A stretch of 64,000 bases of DNA from Lycium barbarum (taxonomy: Eukaryota; Streptophyta; Magnoliopsida; Solanales; Solanaceae). The position numbers were made by a program, and so were the translations under genes. Of this stretch, positions 12,871 to 23,456 are shown one piece after another; the stretch's first letter is position 1; the number at the start of each line of letters is the position of its first letter. Where the stretch lies: positions 27,964,231-28,028,230 of the forward strand of contig NC_083344.1 in the NCBI RefSeq assembly GCF_019175385.1, given 5' to 3'. The notes beneath the pieces were generated by a model that did no database searches, was not told where the DNA came from, and was given only the letters and a program-made list of their open reading frames with translations.

Positions 12871-13035
12871 ATTTATACAAAAATAAGAAAATCTGCCCCA
12901 TGGACTTATACGGACCGTATAAGTGGACCATATAACACCTCCAAGAAAAAGACCCTTTGTGTAAATGCCGAGTTATACGGACCCCTCTTATACGGGTCAT
13001 ATAAAGTTATACGGACCGTATAAGTGGTCGTATTA
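12871..13035 (-). promoter_or_regulatory. TATA box with upstream dyad repeats (D1 promoter)
   Basis: Minus-strand TATAAAT at 12871-12877. Just upstream are copies of CTTATACGGACCGTATAAG (12905-12923 and 13007-13023), a partial copy (12972-12998) and half sites. The first is a perfect 10+1+10 dyad. Clustering directly upstream of a TATA box suggests protein binding sites in U3. The binding factor is unknown. Confidence 0.6.
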
Positions 13036-13394
13036 CTCCCAGTTACCCGAAACTTTCTCGCGTTGATTCGTTTGACTTTCAATCCTCTTGGAACCTTCTT
13101 GGCACTTACATAATACTTCGTTAACCATACAATAGGCCTTATAGCAGCCCCTTAGGACACTACCAAATAAATGTTAGCTCAATTATAGCGAAAACCTTTC
13201 CGAACACGCCTTATATCTCACTTCCTTCAACAAATTAAATTTCACATATTCATAAAACTTCAAAATCTTATGGTTTGCACCTTAAGCTATTTATTACCAT
13301 CCTTAATCTCGTAAGGGCTTCATAATCACTTTAAGCTCACATTAGCCTATCCACAAGGCAACAAAATCAAAAACTTCTTAGGTGTAACATATTT

Positions 13395-13785
13395 ACATTT
13401 CACCGAGTCCCTTACTAAGGGGGTGGGTACGATATATGTTTACATTTCACTGAGTCCCTTACTAAAAGGCCGGGTACAATATATATTTACATTTCACCGA
13501 GTCCCTTACTAAAGTGTCGGGTACGGTATATATTTACATTTCACCGAGTCCCTTACTAAAAGGCCGGGTACGGTATATATTTACATTTCACCGAGTCCCT
13601 TAATAAAGGGCCGGGTATGGTATATATTTACATTTTGCTGAGTCCCTTACTAAAGGGCCGGGTATGGTATATATTTATATTTCACCAAGTCCCTTACTAA
13701 AGGGCCGAGTACGGTATATATGTATGTATATGACTTCACTCACCGAGTCCCATAGTGGGTTGGGTACGATATACAGAGTATATAT
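13395..13785 (+). repeat. 47-bp hairpin tandem array, E 5' LTR
   Basis: About eight copies of a 47-bp unit: TTTCACCGAGTCCC, a short spacer, then GGGCCGGGTACGGTATATATTTACA. The CCC/GGG flanks form an imperfect hairpin in each unit. The 3' LTR holds six copies at 29640-29925 plus two at about 27095-27180 on the other side of D2, so the array was already present when D inserted. Confidence 0.9.
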
Positions 13786-13903
13786 ATGTATGACTCACAA
13801 CATAATGTACAAATGCATTAGTATCCCTTGATTATCATACTTATCACCTGTCATCTTTTCACTCATTCATGATCTTTATAACTGTACTTCATGCTTTACA
13901 TAT

Positions 13904-13940
13904 TCAGTACATTTTCCATATTGACCCCTTTCTTCGGGGG
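13904..13940 (+). other. Conserved LTR double stem-loop (E 5' LTR)
   Basis: TCAGTAC with its right arm mutated to ATATTGA, followed by CCCC-TTTCTTC-GGGGG. The E 3' LTR copy at 30047 keeps the right arm of the first stem. Confidence 0.65.
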
Positions 13941-14433
13941 CTGCGTTTCATGCCCGCAGGTACGGACACTCGGTTTGGTGATCCTCCAGCCTTGGACTTC
14001 TGCTCAGCTGCTTGGGGAGCTCTATCATTCCGGAGCTTGAGTCATTTTAGTACAAATCCTTTGATATAGACTTATGCATATCCAGGGGTACAACGGGGCC
14101 CTGTCCCTTGATATTTCACTATTATACTCTTAGAAGTCTGTAGACATGTGTGGGTTGTATTTGTGTTTTTGTCAGCTATATTGACGTAGTTCGTTTTGGA
14201 TATTCCCGTATATAGTGGCAGCCTTGTCGGCTTGCATATCTTGTTATGTTTTGATTAACTGTGAATACTTAGGAGACAGGTTCATTTTTATATAAGACCT
14301 TATGAGTCTACAACATGCTCTTCCAAATTTCCATATTGTCCTTAGTTTCAGTATGATTATATCTAGCAGGTTCGTATACGAGTGTCCAGCAGGGGCACTA
14401 GTCATGGCCCATCGGTTTGGGTCGTGACAGAAG

Positions 14434-14445
14434 TGGTATCAGAGC
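14434..14445 (+). promoter_or_regulatory. Primer binding site of element E
   Basis: TGGTATCAGAGC four bases after the LTR end. It is complementary to the 3' end of plant initiator-Met tRNA, as is usual in this lineage. The leader that follows has lost the 3' arm of the stem-loop seen in B, G and C: the text goes straight from ACCACAG (to 14487) to AAGCTACAGG. Confidence 0.9.
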
Positions 14446-14594
14446 AGTCTAGTAAAGTCTTGTTTATCGGTGTGTTGTGTACCACAGAAGCTACAGGACA
14501 TTTAGGATTTCATCTTCCCTTCTTACTCTAGATCGTGTGATAGAGCTATGTTATCATGATAATCCCTCTCTAAAGAATTGTTTTTTCTTCAACT

Positions 14595-15905
14595 ATGCCT
14601 CCAAAGAAAGCGACAGCTGCCCAGAAGGGCAAATCAGTAGTAGGAGATACTAGTCAGACTCAGAGAGTTACTAGGGCCCGTGCCCAGTTTATGCTTGAGA
14701 ATGTAGTCCAGTCAGCGAGCTCTGCTACACCGCTACCTCCAGAGGAGCTTAGAGCAGCAACAGTTCTAGTTCAGGGGACAGCACCACCGCCAGCGCCCGA
14801 GGCCCTAGTAACTAAACCTTCAGCTCCTCAGCTAGGGGCGGAGGATAGGGCCATGAGAGATGGAGTTCAGTTGCTGACCAGATTAGTGGCAAGGCAGGCT
14901 CCCAGGCATGGACCAGGAGTTGACTATGCGGACAGGTCTGTTAGCCTGAGGGTCCACGACTTCTTAACTTATTATCCTCTAGAGTTTTTTGGGTCAAAGC
15001 CCGAGGATGATCCACCGGAGTTTATTCGGAAAATGCAGCGTACATTAAGGCTAACAAAGGCTTCTGAGGCTGAGTCTGTTGAGTTGGCTTCGTATCGATT
15101 GCGGGATGTAGCTGTTAATTGGTACGAGTCTTGGGAGTTATCTAAGGGCGAGGGTGCTCCTCCTGCGGTATGGGATGAGTTTGTGGAGGCCTCCTTGGCC
15201 ACTAACTGCCTCCAGAGATGAGGCGAGCTAGAGTTGATAGATTCTTACATTTCAGGCAGAATGGCAGGAGCGTTCGAGAGTATAATCTTGAGTTTGATTA
15301 GTTGGCTAGGCATGCACTGACTGTTGTAGCTGATATGGCAGATAGAGTGTTGTTATGTTCCCAGGATAAGAGGGCTAGATCAGCGGATTATTTTTGTGAG
15401 TTTCGAGGCGGGCAACCTCAGCAGCATGTTAGATATTCTTCCCAGCCAGCACAGAGTGGACCCCTACAGTTCACGGGTAGGAGATTTGATCGAACAGAGT
15501 ATTCAGGAGCCGGTCAGAGTTCCAGGACTTCAGGTTCACAGACGAGCAGGGGTTTGAGTCAGTCGAGGCCATCTTTGCGTCGGTGTTCTCAGTGTGGTAG
15601 GCCCCATTTTGGGGAATGTTGTTTGGCTACAGGTGGTTGTTTTTCTTGCGGCCGTCAAGGCCATGTGATGAGAGAGTGTCAGTATAGAGGTGGTACAGGT
15701 GGTATGGCTCAGCCTACTGGGTCGATTGCTGGCTCATCTTCTTCTGCGGCTATGCGCCCTACGGGGCAGGGTATTCGGACACGAGCAGGCCGTGGTAGAG
15801 GTCGTGGCGGAGCTTCCAATTCTAGAGATCCTTGAACCACATATATTATTTGGCTAGTAGGCAGGATCAGGAGGCGTCACCGAATTTGGTTACAGGTATA
15901 TTATC
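14595..15905 (+). pseudogene. Element E gag pseudogene and start of protease
   Basis: The gag starts MPPKKATAAQKGKS at 14595, the same start as in B. The capsid-like domain (DPPEFIRKMQRTLRL, VNWYESWELSKG) runs to about 15195, where a frameshift leads to a stop at 15219. The next segment, read two frames over, has a TAG at about 15299-15301. It then lacks about 45 residues present in B between MADR and the RARS motif. The nucleocapsid region keeps a CCHC zinc knuckle (CFSCGRQGHVMREC, about 15640-15680) and an Arg/Gly-rich tail. A further 1-base loss near 15833 separates it from the protease start. F inserted at 15905. No functional product is expected. Confidence 0.9.
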
Positions 15906-16481
15906 TGTTACACCCCGAAAAATTTTGTGTTACCAAGACTGTAGACGACTTAGTATGAGCTCAAGGGAGAGTAAAGTTATAAAAGGACTAGGGATGAAGA
16001 TTATATTATATGAGTATAAGAATAACATATATATGACATTTGGAGACCGTATGAAGTAAATGAGTTAACACGTTACGTGATGAATAACCCTTGTAACCGT
16101 AAGTTAAGGTAGGGTCCACATGTTGGGATATTATAAAAGACATATGAAAATTTATATGAGTAGTAAATGGGAAGTTGAGCAAGTCTTAAGAAGGACCCTC
16201 AAGTCAAATATGTGCAAAAGCCCTCCAAAAGGATGATTTAAAGATACGTTTTCGGATGATTTGACTTGGAAGGGCCAAAACACTATTATAAGTTTGAAAT
16301 TTGGAAACAAACCACAAATTAAAGTTGTGGATAATTGAAATAGCTTTCCAACCAAAGGTCGGGGGCCCTCATACGATAGCAGGATCAAGAATTATGGCCA
16401 ATTTATGAAAAAGACTCCAAGCTGCCAAATGGCTTCCGCGGGTCCCACTTGAGAAGGTCAGTGGAACCGACCTATGAGGGG

Positions 16482-16489
16482 TATAAATA
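16482..16489 (+). promoter_or_regulatory. TATA box of LTR F
   Basis: TATAAATA in the context GGGGTATAAATACCCCC, about 575 bp into the LTR. The flanks make a GGGG/CCCC inverted repeat around the box. Confidence 0.65.
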
Positions 16490-17404
16490 CCCCCATTAAC
16501 TCCATTTTTTAGCACTTTACATTCTCAATAGTCTTAGAAACTTCCCAACACAACCCCCAAACTAGTCCATGAAAGGTGATTATTCTTGCTTCTACTTGAT
16601 GTTGTGGTAAGTTTGGTCTTGAAGAAAGTTGGTGTGGATAAATGTATTCAAGTATAAGGTATGTTCTTCATCCTATCTCTTATGTTGAGTTGATTTGAAG
16701 GTTTAGAAAGTCTTAAAAGTGAAAATAGTTATGGAGCAAAGGTCATAAAGTGTCGTGTTGTAGTTGTTGTGTTTATGGGCTGCTTTGAGAATTTTGTGGC
16801 AGTGTGGCTGGGCTGATTTACATGTATAGATATGGTATATAATGTAGTTGGTGTGTTGATTAGATTATGATCCTTAATTCGGAAGAAAGGAAGTGTATAT
16901 TATTGTTGTATGTTGAAAAACATCGTGTGGGATGTTTTATGGAATATATTGGTATTGATAATATTGTTGTTGATGTTGGTATTGTTGCTGGTTGCTGGAT
17001 TATGATTTCGGGCTAGGAATATAAACAGGGGAGATGCTGCTCGAATTTTGGCAGATTCTAAAGGAGTTTGGTTTAAGGACTTGAGATAGGCATATTACGA
17101 TAAGTCTAACGGTAGTATAATTTCTCTTGAGTGTAGATTTGCAAGTTCTGGAGAATAAGCGTTAATTCGTAGGAGATCAATCTGGTATATTAAGGCTCGT
17201 CCCTTTCTTTCAAAGGCATGATCCCTATGTGTTATAGCCCGTATTTTGTACGATCGGATAATTTGAGATAGTCGTGGTAAGTTAAGGGCAAGACCATTTT
17301 CCAAAATTATTTTAATGCACAAGTTGTTTATGAATATTATTTATGAATATTATTAGTATGGAAATATTGAGAAAGGCTAAGGGTAAAAAGCGAAATTCGC
17401 AAAG

Positions 17405-17416
17405 TGGTATCAGAGC
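17405..17416 (+). other. Primer-site-like sequence inside the G 5' LTR
   Basis: AAAGTGGTATCAGAGCAGG within the LTR repeats the sequence around the real primer site at 18416. The same copy exists in the 3' LTR at 22494-22505, so it has been through replication. Confidence 0.85.
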
Positions 17417-17952
17417 AGGATATGTTATCGTGCGTATTCCTCTGCATTGTTTACCGAGTCCCTCGTTAGAGGGCCGGGTATGGTATATGTATATGATGAT
17501 ATGATTATAGCACTGAGTCCCATGATGGGCCGGGTACGGTATATGTGCACATGATTTCATTTACCGAGTCCCTTAATGGGCCGGATACGGTATGACTTCA
17601 TTCACCGAGTCCTTCACTAGAGGGCCGGGTACGGTATGTATATGTATATGTATATGCATACATGATGATATGAAAGCGGGATGAAATGATTTTGATCACC
17701 GAGTCCCTTAATGGGTCGGGTACGGTATTTATACGACATATGATGTTCGCACGCATGATTTCATTCATCGAGTCCCATAACGGGCCGGGTACGGTATATG
17801 TATACATGTTTTCATGATGACATAATGACATAGATACGCCTGATTTTCATTTGAAAAGGCAAGTACTTTGATGTTCAAAAAGGTCATACTTGATTCTGGT
17901 AATTCACTATTTCAGTTATGATTCTCTTTTCTGTATTCCATGCCTTACATGC

Positions 17953-17990
17953 TCAGTACATATTCCGTACTGACCCCCTTTCTTCGGGGG
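17953..17990 (+). other. Conserved LTR double stem-loop (G 5' LTR)
   Basis: TCAGTAC-ATATTCC-GTACTGA then CCCCC-TTTCTTC-GGGGG, both stems perfect, followed by CTGCGTTTCATGCCACGCAGGTA. Confidence 0.8.
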
Positions 17991-18415
17991 CTGCGTTTCA
18001 TGCCACGCAGGTACACCCAGATGAGTGGAAGATATTACAGAAGATGTTCCAGTGAAGTTGGCAAGCTCCACTTGTTCCTGGAGTGCTGCCGAGTCAGAGT
18101 ATACGTGCTATGATGTCTCATTAATGTTAGAGACTTTGCAGACAGAGTCGTGGGTGTAGGATGTCGGTTTTGTAAGCGGCTCCATCAGCCGATATGTCAT
18201 TCTGTGTTATGATATAAATTCTACATGATTATGGATTTTGGTTTGATTTGAGAATAACGGAAAGAATATTCTGAAAGTATCACTTTGTGTTTCATTCTAT
18301 TTGACTTAAAAGTCTGAAAAAAGTATGTATGTGTATTAAGAGTCAGAGGGTTCGCTCGGCCCTAAGTAAGGGTCGGGTGCCCATCATACCCTAAGGAGAT
18401 TAGAGTGTGACAAAG

Positions 18416-18427
18416 TGGTATCAGAGC
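18416..18427 (+). promoter_or_regulatory. Primer binding site of element G
   Basis: TGGTATCAGAGC, three bases after the 5' LTR end; complementary to the initiator-Met tRNA 3' end. Confidence 0.92.
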
Positions 18428-18471
18428 AGGTTTGTCCTAGGGGTTGTCTGCAAAGTCGTGTCCGGTAGAGT

Positions 18472-18510
18472 CCTGTTTATGGTGTGAAGCGCGCCACATT
18501 TATAAACAGG
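18472..18510 (+). other. Leader stem-loop with palindromic loop (element G)
   Basis: CCTGTTTAT pairs perfectly with ATAAACAGG and an inner TGTG pairs with CACA. The loop AAGCGCGC contains the self-complementary GCGCGC. It lies about 45 nt after the primer site, as in B, C and K. The layout resembles retroviral dimer-initiation hairpins; the function is inferred. Confidence 0.65.
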
Positions 18511-19295
18511 AGGCTACGGGGCATCTAGGGATTGTTGACCTTCTTTCTGTCATAGATCGTGCGATAGAGCCAAGTCATAGGAAAATGAAACTCTTTATGT
18601 GCGCCTTACATACGACGGACGGAGGTAAGTGATGAAATGGAAAGTTATAAAAGAAGGACTTGATATACTTGTTCTGTCATATGGAAACTGGAAGCCCTGG
18701 ATGGATGGAATGCGTCATATAGCTGTATGTTCTGTGAGATATTGTCGATATTTGTTGCGTACAGATTTTGAATAGTAAGAACGATAAAGGAGATTCTGCC
18801 AGAATTGTTAGGTATGCCTAACAGGAAAAAACGTGGAAAGGAAATATCGTAAACAGACGATAAGTGGGATGCATTGTTTCAGAGGGGTTATGGATCCGGC
18901 ATGGTCTGAAGAATGATTATGAGAAAGACGATTAGCATTCCAGAGGATTAAAATGGATAACATCCGAGGTTTAGTAAAAGTAAGGCCTGTTGGAAGATTC
19001 AGAAAGTCGACAATCGTTTTTGTTGTAGATTATTCTGTAAAAGTGGTGAGTAATAATCCAAACAGGCTGATACTCGAGTACTTACAAGTAATGGCGGTGA
19101 AGATGTGATTATTACCATCAGGATTCTGGGAATTCTAGGAAGAAAGGTAGTTATATACGGAAGCGAAGGTGAACATTGGGAATTGAAAAGGGTAAAATAG
19201 TAATTGTAAAAGGAAGGACGTGTTACGAGAATGTCCCGGAATCTGTAAGACTTTGACTTGCTCCAGATCATGTAATAAAGGTCATGTGAGGAAGT

Positions 19296-19400
19296 GGATG
19301 CGATTATATCAGCATTAAGGCACCGGATTCGATCAAAGTTTCGGGGTTAAGCGTGCTAAGGTGGGAGCAATTTTAGGATGGGTGACCCCCTGGAAGTATG
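19296..19400 (+). pseudogene. 5S rRNA-derived sequence inside element G
   Basis: About 105 bp align end to end with plant 5S rRNA positions 1 to about 105. The start GGATGCGATTATATCAGCA, the block GGCACCGGATTC, GGTTAAGCGTGCT (the A-box part of the internal promoter) and AGGATGGGTGACCCCCTGG (the C-box part) are all recognisable. By eye roughly three quarters or more of the positions agree with the 5S consensus I know. The last 15 nt and a T-run terminator are missing. It lies in the sense direction of the retrotransposon. This is not an rRNA gene in use; whether RNA polymerase III can still start here is unknown. Confidence 0.85.
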
Positions 19401-19614
19401 GAAGAAATTCTATATATCCAGACATAAGAGACAAATGAGAAGTTAGAGTAACCTAAGGGAAACTAGAGTATACGAGATGGTAGGAGACCATAAGAGGTCG
19501 CGCAGGACGAGGCAGACTAGACTGGTGAAGAGATAGAGAGTGCGTCACAACTATGGAATTAGGATAGGCTTGAATAGCGTTTCGAAGTATTTTGTGGGCT
19601 AGTTGATAGTAATT

Positions 19615-19616
<2 letters not shown>

Positions 19617-19652
<36 letters not shown>
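19617..19652 (+). repeat. AT microsatellite
   Basis: About 17 AT units within the interior of element G. Confidence 0.9.
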
Positions 19653-19655
<3 letters not shown>

Positions 19656-21974
19656 TGTGTAGGATATCCCACATGTGCTTGTGTCGGTGGACATGTGAGT
19701 CCCAGCAACCGGCGCTACGGTAAAGAAGGCATTAACCAAGTAAGGGTACCGAGGTTCGAATGGCAGCAAAAATAAATGGCGCAAGTGTTATAAAATAAGC
19801 TGATGTTATTTTCGCTATAGGTTAAGAATGGAAAAGTCTTAACACAAGGATATCTGGAAAAGAAGGAAAGACTATAGATGGAAGATAAAGAGATCAAAGT
19901 GTCGGAAAAAGGTGAAAGGTAAGAAACCTTAGTGAGTGAAGCCCCGAGGGAAATTACCGGCAAAATACGAGACTATTTGGATAAGAATTCAAAGGTAGGC
20001 ACGCGAAAAGGATAAAGTATGGTAATATGGAACAAAAGAGGAGTATATGAGGTTCGAGAACCAATTCCAATAAGTAGGGCTAAAGGAATAGTGACCACGA
20101 CAAGGAATGTGAAGCAAGAAAAGGCCTTGTGACGATGTTAGAAAATTTTGGCCCTTGAAGGGTATATAAAGGAATAAATGTGTACCCATATTAATGTGGT
20201 TGCCTCGGATATGGAAGTGCCTTTCTGAAAAGATGACTTAAGAGTGAAACGGAATTGCGTGTATAAAGTAATATTTCATGAACTTCAGAGTCAATGCCAC
20301 AAACGGGAAAAGGAGAAAAGTGTTCGAGGAGGATGAAACCTAAGGAAGGTTAAGGATGAAAGTAGGAAAAATATACAAATGGGTTGGTCGAAGGAAGAGG
20401 AGAGCGTTTAGGTGCAGGACAATTGGAAACCTCTAACTATAGGCGTAAGAAGGATACCTTAACGAGTTAGCGATAGGAACCCGATTACGCACCAAGGAAA
20501 GAACAAGTATGATGGGTCGGCACTGTGATTGGAAAAAAATTAATGGTATGGAATAAGGAATCATGCGAAGTCTGAAGGTTTTGATGTTAGAAGAAATGGA
20601 AGTGGAATGCAAGGAATGTGCATGGAAGACCGCTCGGTCATAGTGCCCTAAATAATAGTTAAAGGTTCGATAAGCAAGGATAAAGAGAGCGTGAGCGGTA
20701 AGAATTCTATGCTAAGAGCAAAACCAATTGGGCGCTCGAAAAACATGGGTGCGCAGCTGCGATACGAGCGCATAGTTAAGAAGAATTACGAGTAAGTAAG
20801 CTAAATGGGTGAAAGGATTAAGAGTGGATGGAAAGGTATGGGAATATTGACAAGAATGATGGTGTGGTCAAAACTTATGGTAAGAAGTTTCGATATGTTG
20901 TGCATAGAGTTGGAAAGAAAGACGAGGAGTAAGGTATAAACGAAGACTTCATAAAAGAACTGTTGGCATATAAGGAGCCCCTTAAAAGGGGGGGGGGGGG
21001 AGACCGTATTATATCAGTCTTAAAAAGGAATCACAACAATTTCAAGCGCCAGAAAAGGGGATTTATTAGCTCGGGGCCAGGGTTTAGAACATATTGGCAC
21101 GTAAAGAGAATACATGAAAGGAGTAGAAACGAATTGATAATGAGTGTGCCGTGAGGCCGACATGAAGGTATAGGATGGAAGATACTCTAAGAGAATGCTT
21201 CTTGCCAACATGAATTATGATATGTTTGTGTCATGATTTGAATCTCTCCTATCGGGCAAACTGGCGTCGTACCTATGCACGTAGTGATATGTTTTAAAGG
21301 GTAACAAAGAGAGCAAGAAAGGTCTACGAGCTAAGTGCACAAAGAATAAGGGAGAAATGATAAGATCCAAAAGATATTTCGAACAGCAACGGCGATTATG
21401 ACGAAAGTATCAACAATTGGTAATCTGGAAATTTTTGCAGGAAAGAAAGGATGCAGTGTCTATGAATGAAATAAAAGAGTTCGTTAGATGCTAGAAAATA
21501 GTTCATGGACCATTAATTGTACGGAATATGAGAATATGCGCTATGAAAGTATATGAATCATCGACGTGCAGTGATGCTCGATCATATTTGTAAGGAATCC
21601 ACACTGGAGAGCCAACAAGAAATAACGATAGATGAAATGAACGCCAATACAAAGGCACCAAGGACAAGTATGTTTGTGTCGAGAAATGTGGGAGAAGGAA
21701 ATAAAGAAAAAGTTGTAATAAGAACTTAGAGATGTTGCGAATTAAGAAGTTAAGTGAACTCGGATAATAGGTTACCATATGAGTAACTGGACTGCAAAGG
21801 ATAATAAATAAGGAAACATTTCGTACATACATTTTTGGATGAATATTTAGAATGAAAGATTAAGAAGGGATAATGAAAAAGACATAAAGAAACAGGGGGT
21901 GAAGAAAAGAGAACACCAAAGGCTGATGGACACTTATGGCAGGGTAAGCGAGACTGTAACGCTATAGATAAAAT

Positions 21975-22110
21975 AAGAGTAAGGAAACAGCCGGTGGCCA
22001 TACTGGATCATTAAGTGAAGATTGCGTACCAAGACAGGGCTTTTGTTAAGGTGTAGTGTCAAAGCAATAACAAAAAAGAGATAATCTAGGGAGTACAAGG
22101 ATCATGAGTT
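21975..22110 (+). pseudogene. Decayed pol C terminus in element G
   Basis: The translated text PVAILDH followed later by FVKV and NNKKE lines up with PVAILDRQ...SVKVLWRNNNRE at the end of element B pol. There are in-frame stops where B has Arg and Trp. It shows that at least part of the G interior descends from a chromovirus pol rather than from unrelated DNA. Confidence 0.7.
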
Positions 22111-22282
22111 GGCACAGCGGATTAGAAAAAAAAAACCCATGACACGGAATGAGGATCCATGTAAAGACCGAGAAGTCGATTATAAAGGAAAATAGGGTGA
22201 AAGATAAGGAACGGGCATGAAGGAAAGGACAACTATGAAAGGGTCCCTCCCGAAGTATTATGACACCCCATGAGGTCAGTTG

Positions 22283-22318
22283 AACATTCGAGGACGAATG
22301 TTCTAAAGGGGGGGAGGA
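22283..22318 (+). promoter_or_regulatory. PPT-adjacent hairpin and polypurine tract (G)
   Basis: AACATTCG-AGGA-CGAATGTT is a perfect 8-bp inverted repeat. TCTAAAGGGGGGGAGGA follows and ends at the 3' LTR start. Confidence 0.88.
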
Positions 22319-23456
22319 TGTTATAGCCCGTATTTTGTACAATCGAATAATTCGAGATAGTCGTGGTAAGTTAAGGGCAAGACCATTTTCCAAAATTATT
22401 TTAATGCACAAGTTGTTTATGAATATTATTTATGAATATCATTAGTATGGAAATATTGAGAAAGGCTAAGGGTAAAAAGGGAAATTCGCAAAGTGGTATC
22501 AGAGCAGGATATGTTATCATGCGTATTCCTCTGCATTGTTCATCGAGTCCCTCGTTAGAGGGCCGCGTATGGTATATGTATATGATGATATGATTATGGC
22601 ACCGAGTCCCATGATGGGCCGGGTACGGTATATGTGCACATGATTTCATTTACCGAGTCCCTTAATGGGCCGGGTACGGTATGACTTTATTCACCGAGTC
22701 CCTCACTAGAGGGTCGGGTACGGTATGTATATGTATATGTATATGCATGCATGATGATATGAAAGCGGGATGACATGATTTTGATCACCGAGTCCCTTAA
22801 TGGGCCGGGTACGGTATTTATATGACATATGATGTTCACACGCATGATTTCATTCACCGAGTCCCATAACGGGCCGGGTACGGTATATGTATACATGTTT
22901 TCATGATGACATATTGACATGGATATGCCTGATTTTCATTTAAAAAGGCAAGTACTTTGATGTTCAAAAAGGTCATACTTGATTCTAGTAATTCACTATT
23001 TCAGTTATGATTCTCTTTTCTGTATTCCATGCCTTACATGCTCAGTACATATTCCGTACTGACTCCCTTTCTTCGGGGGCTGCGTTTCATGCCACGCAGG
23101 TACACCCAGATGAGTGGAAGATATTACAGAAGATGTTCCAGTGAAGTTGGCAAGCTCCACTTGTTCCTGGAGTGCTGCCGAGTCAGAGTATACGTGCTAT
23201 GATGTCTGATTAATGTTAGAGACTTTGCAGACAGAGTCGTGGGTGTAGGATGTCGGTTTTGTAAGCGGCTCCATCAGCCGATATGTCATTCTGTGTTATG
23301 ATATAAATTCTACATGATTATGGATTTTGGTTTGAGTTGAGAATAACAGAAAGAATATTCTGAAAGTATCACTATGTGTTTCATTCTATTTGACTTAAAA
23401 GTCTGAAAAGAGTATGTATGTGTATTAAGACACCCTAGGGAGATTAGGGTGTGACA
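22319..23456 (+). repeat. 3' LTR of element G
   Basis: TGTTATAGCCCG to TTAGGGTGTGACA, 1,138 bp. Nearly identical to the 5' LTR apart from scattered substitutions and a deletion of about 45 bp shortly before the end. It shares the internal primer-site copy at 22494, and has the double stem-loop at 23042-23079 with one change in the second stem. Confidence 0.92.

Larger units (their letters stand above)
10825..13389 (-). mobile_element. Solo LTR D1, nested in the 5' LTR of E
   Basis: On the minus strand it runs TGTTACACCTAAGAAG to GGGGTGTGACA, 2,565 bp, with direct repeats tattt at 10820-10824 and 13390-13394. There is no internal region. It has a TATA box and dyad repeats (12871-13035), the donor-like AGGTATGTAAGGCT (about 12104-12118), hairpin repeats (11550-11720) and the double stem-loop (11319-11360), all in minus orientation. 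D2 (27184-29635) occupies the same site in the other E LTR. Confidence 0.92.
10812..14429 (+). repeat. 5' LTR of element E (5' end truncated in window)
   Basis: Only the part to the right of element A is visible: 13 bp, then nested solo LTR D1, then 13390-14429. The right portion has the CACCGAGTCCC hairpin array, the double stem-loop and a typical LTR end (GTCGTGACA) followed by a primer site. It matches 29636-30571 of the 3' LTR over its whole length, at roughly 90% or better by eye. Confidence 0.88.
17230..18412 (+). repeat. 5' LTR of element G
   Basis: TGTTATAGCCCG to TTAGAGTGTGACA, 1,183 bp, much shorter than its relatives. The first 170 bp resemble the B LTR start. At 17405-17416 there is an internal primer-site-like TGGTATCAGAGC, joined directly to mid-LTR hairpin repeats (17450-17810). 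The promoter and donor-like parts found in other LTRs are missing. The double stem-loop is at 17953-17990. Confidence 0.92.
18511..21970 (+). other. Non-coding interior of element G
   Basis: About 3.4 kb of A/G-rich sequence with stops in all frames. No zinc knuckle, protease or reverse-transcriptase motif can be read. The segment to about 18800, with TAAAGGAGATTCTGCCAGAATT, resembles the interior of minus-strand element K. The 5S-like piece and a short AT repeat lie within it. Confidence 0.7.
17230..23456 (+). mobile_element. Element G: non-autonomous LTR element with 5S-derived insert
   Basis: Complete two-LTR element of 6,227 bp flanked by ctatg (17225-17229 and 23457-23461), inserted in LTR F. 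LTRs are 17230-18412 and 22319-23456. It keeps a primer site, the leader stem-loop, the PPT hairpin and the polypurine tract. The 3.9-kb interior is A/G-rich and has no open frame above about 120 codons. Recognisable parts are a 5S rRNA-like segment (19296-19400) and a decayed pol end (about 21975-22110). It probably depends on proteins of related autonomous elements; this is inference. Confidence 0.92.

Noticed and set aside
13395..13785. Tandem repeats as a CRISPR array
   Set aside because: Units are contiguous without unique spacers and lie in a plant LTR.
19296..19400. A functional 5S rRNA gene
   Set aside because: Many changes, missing 3' end, no T-run terminator and no tandem 5S units.
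17230..23456. Element G as a Cassandra-type TRIM
   Set aside because: Cassandra is short with 5S in the LTRs. G is 6.2 kb, its 5S-like segment is internal and its ends are Tekay-like.
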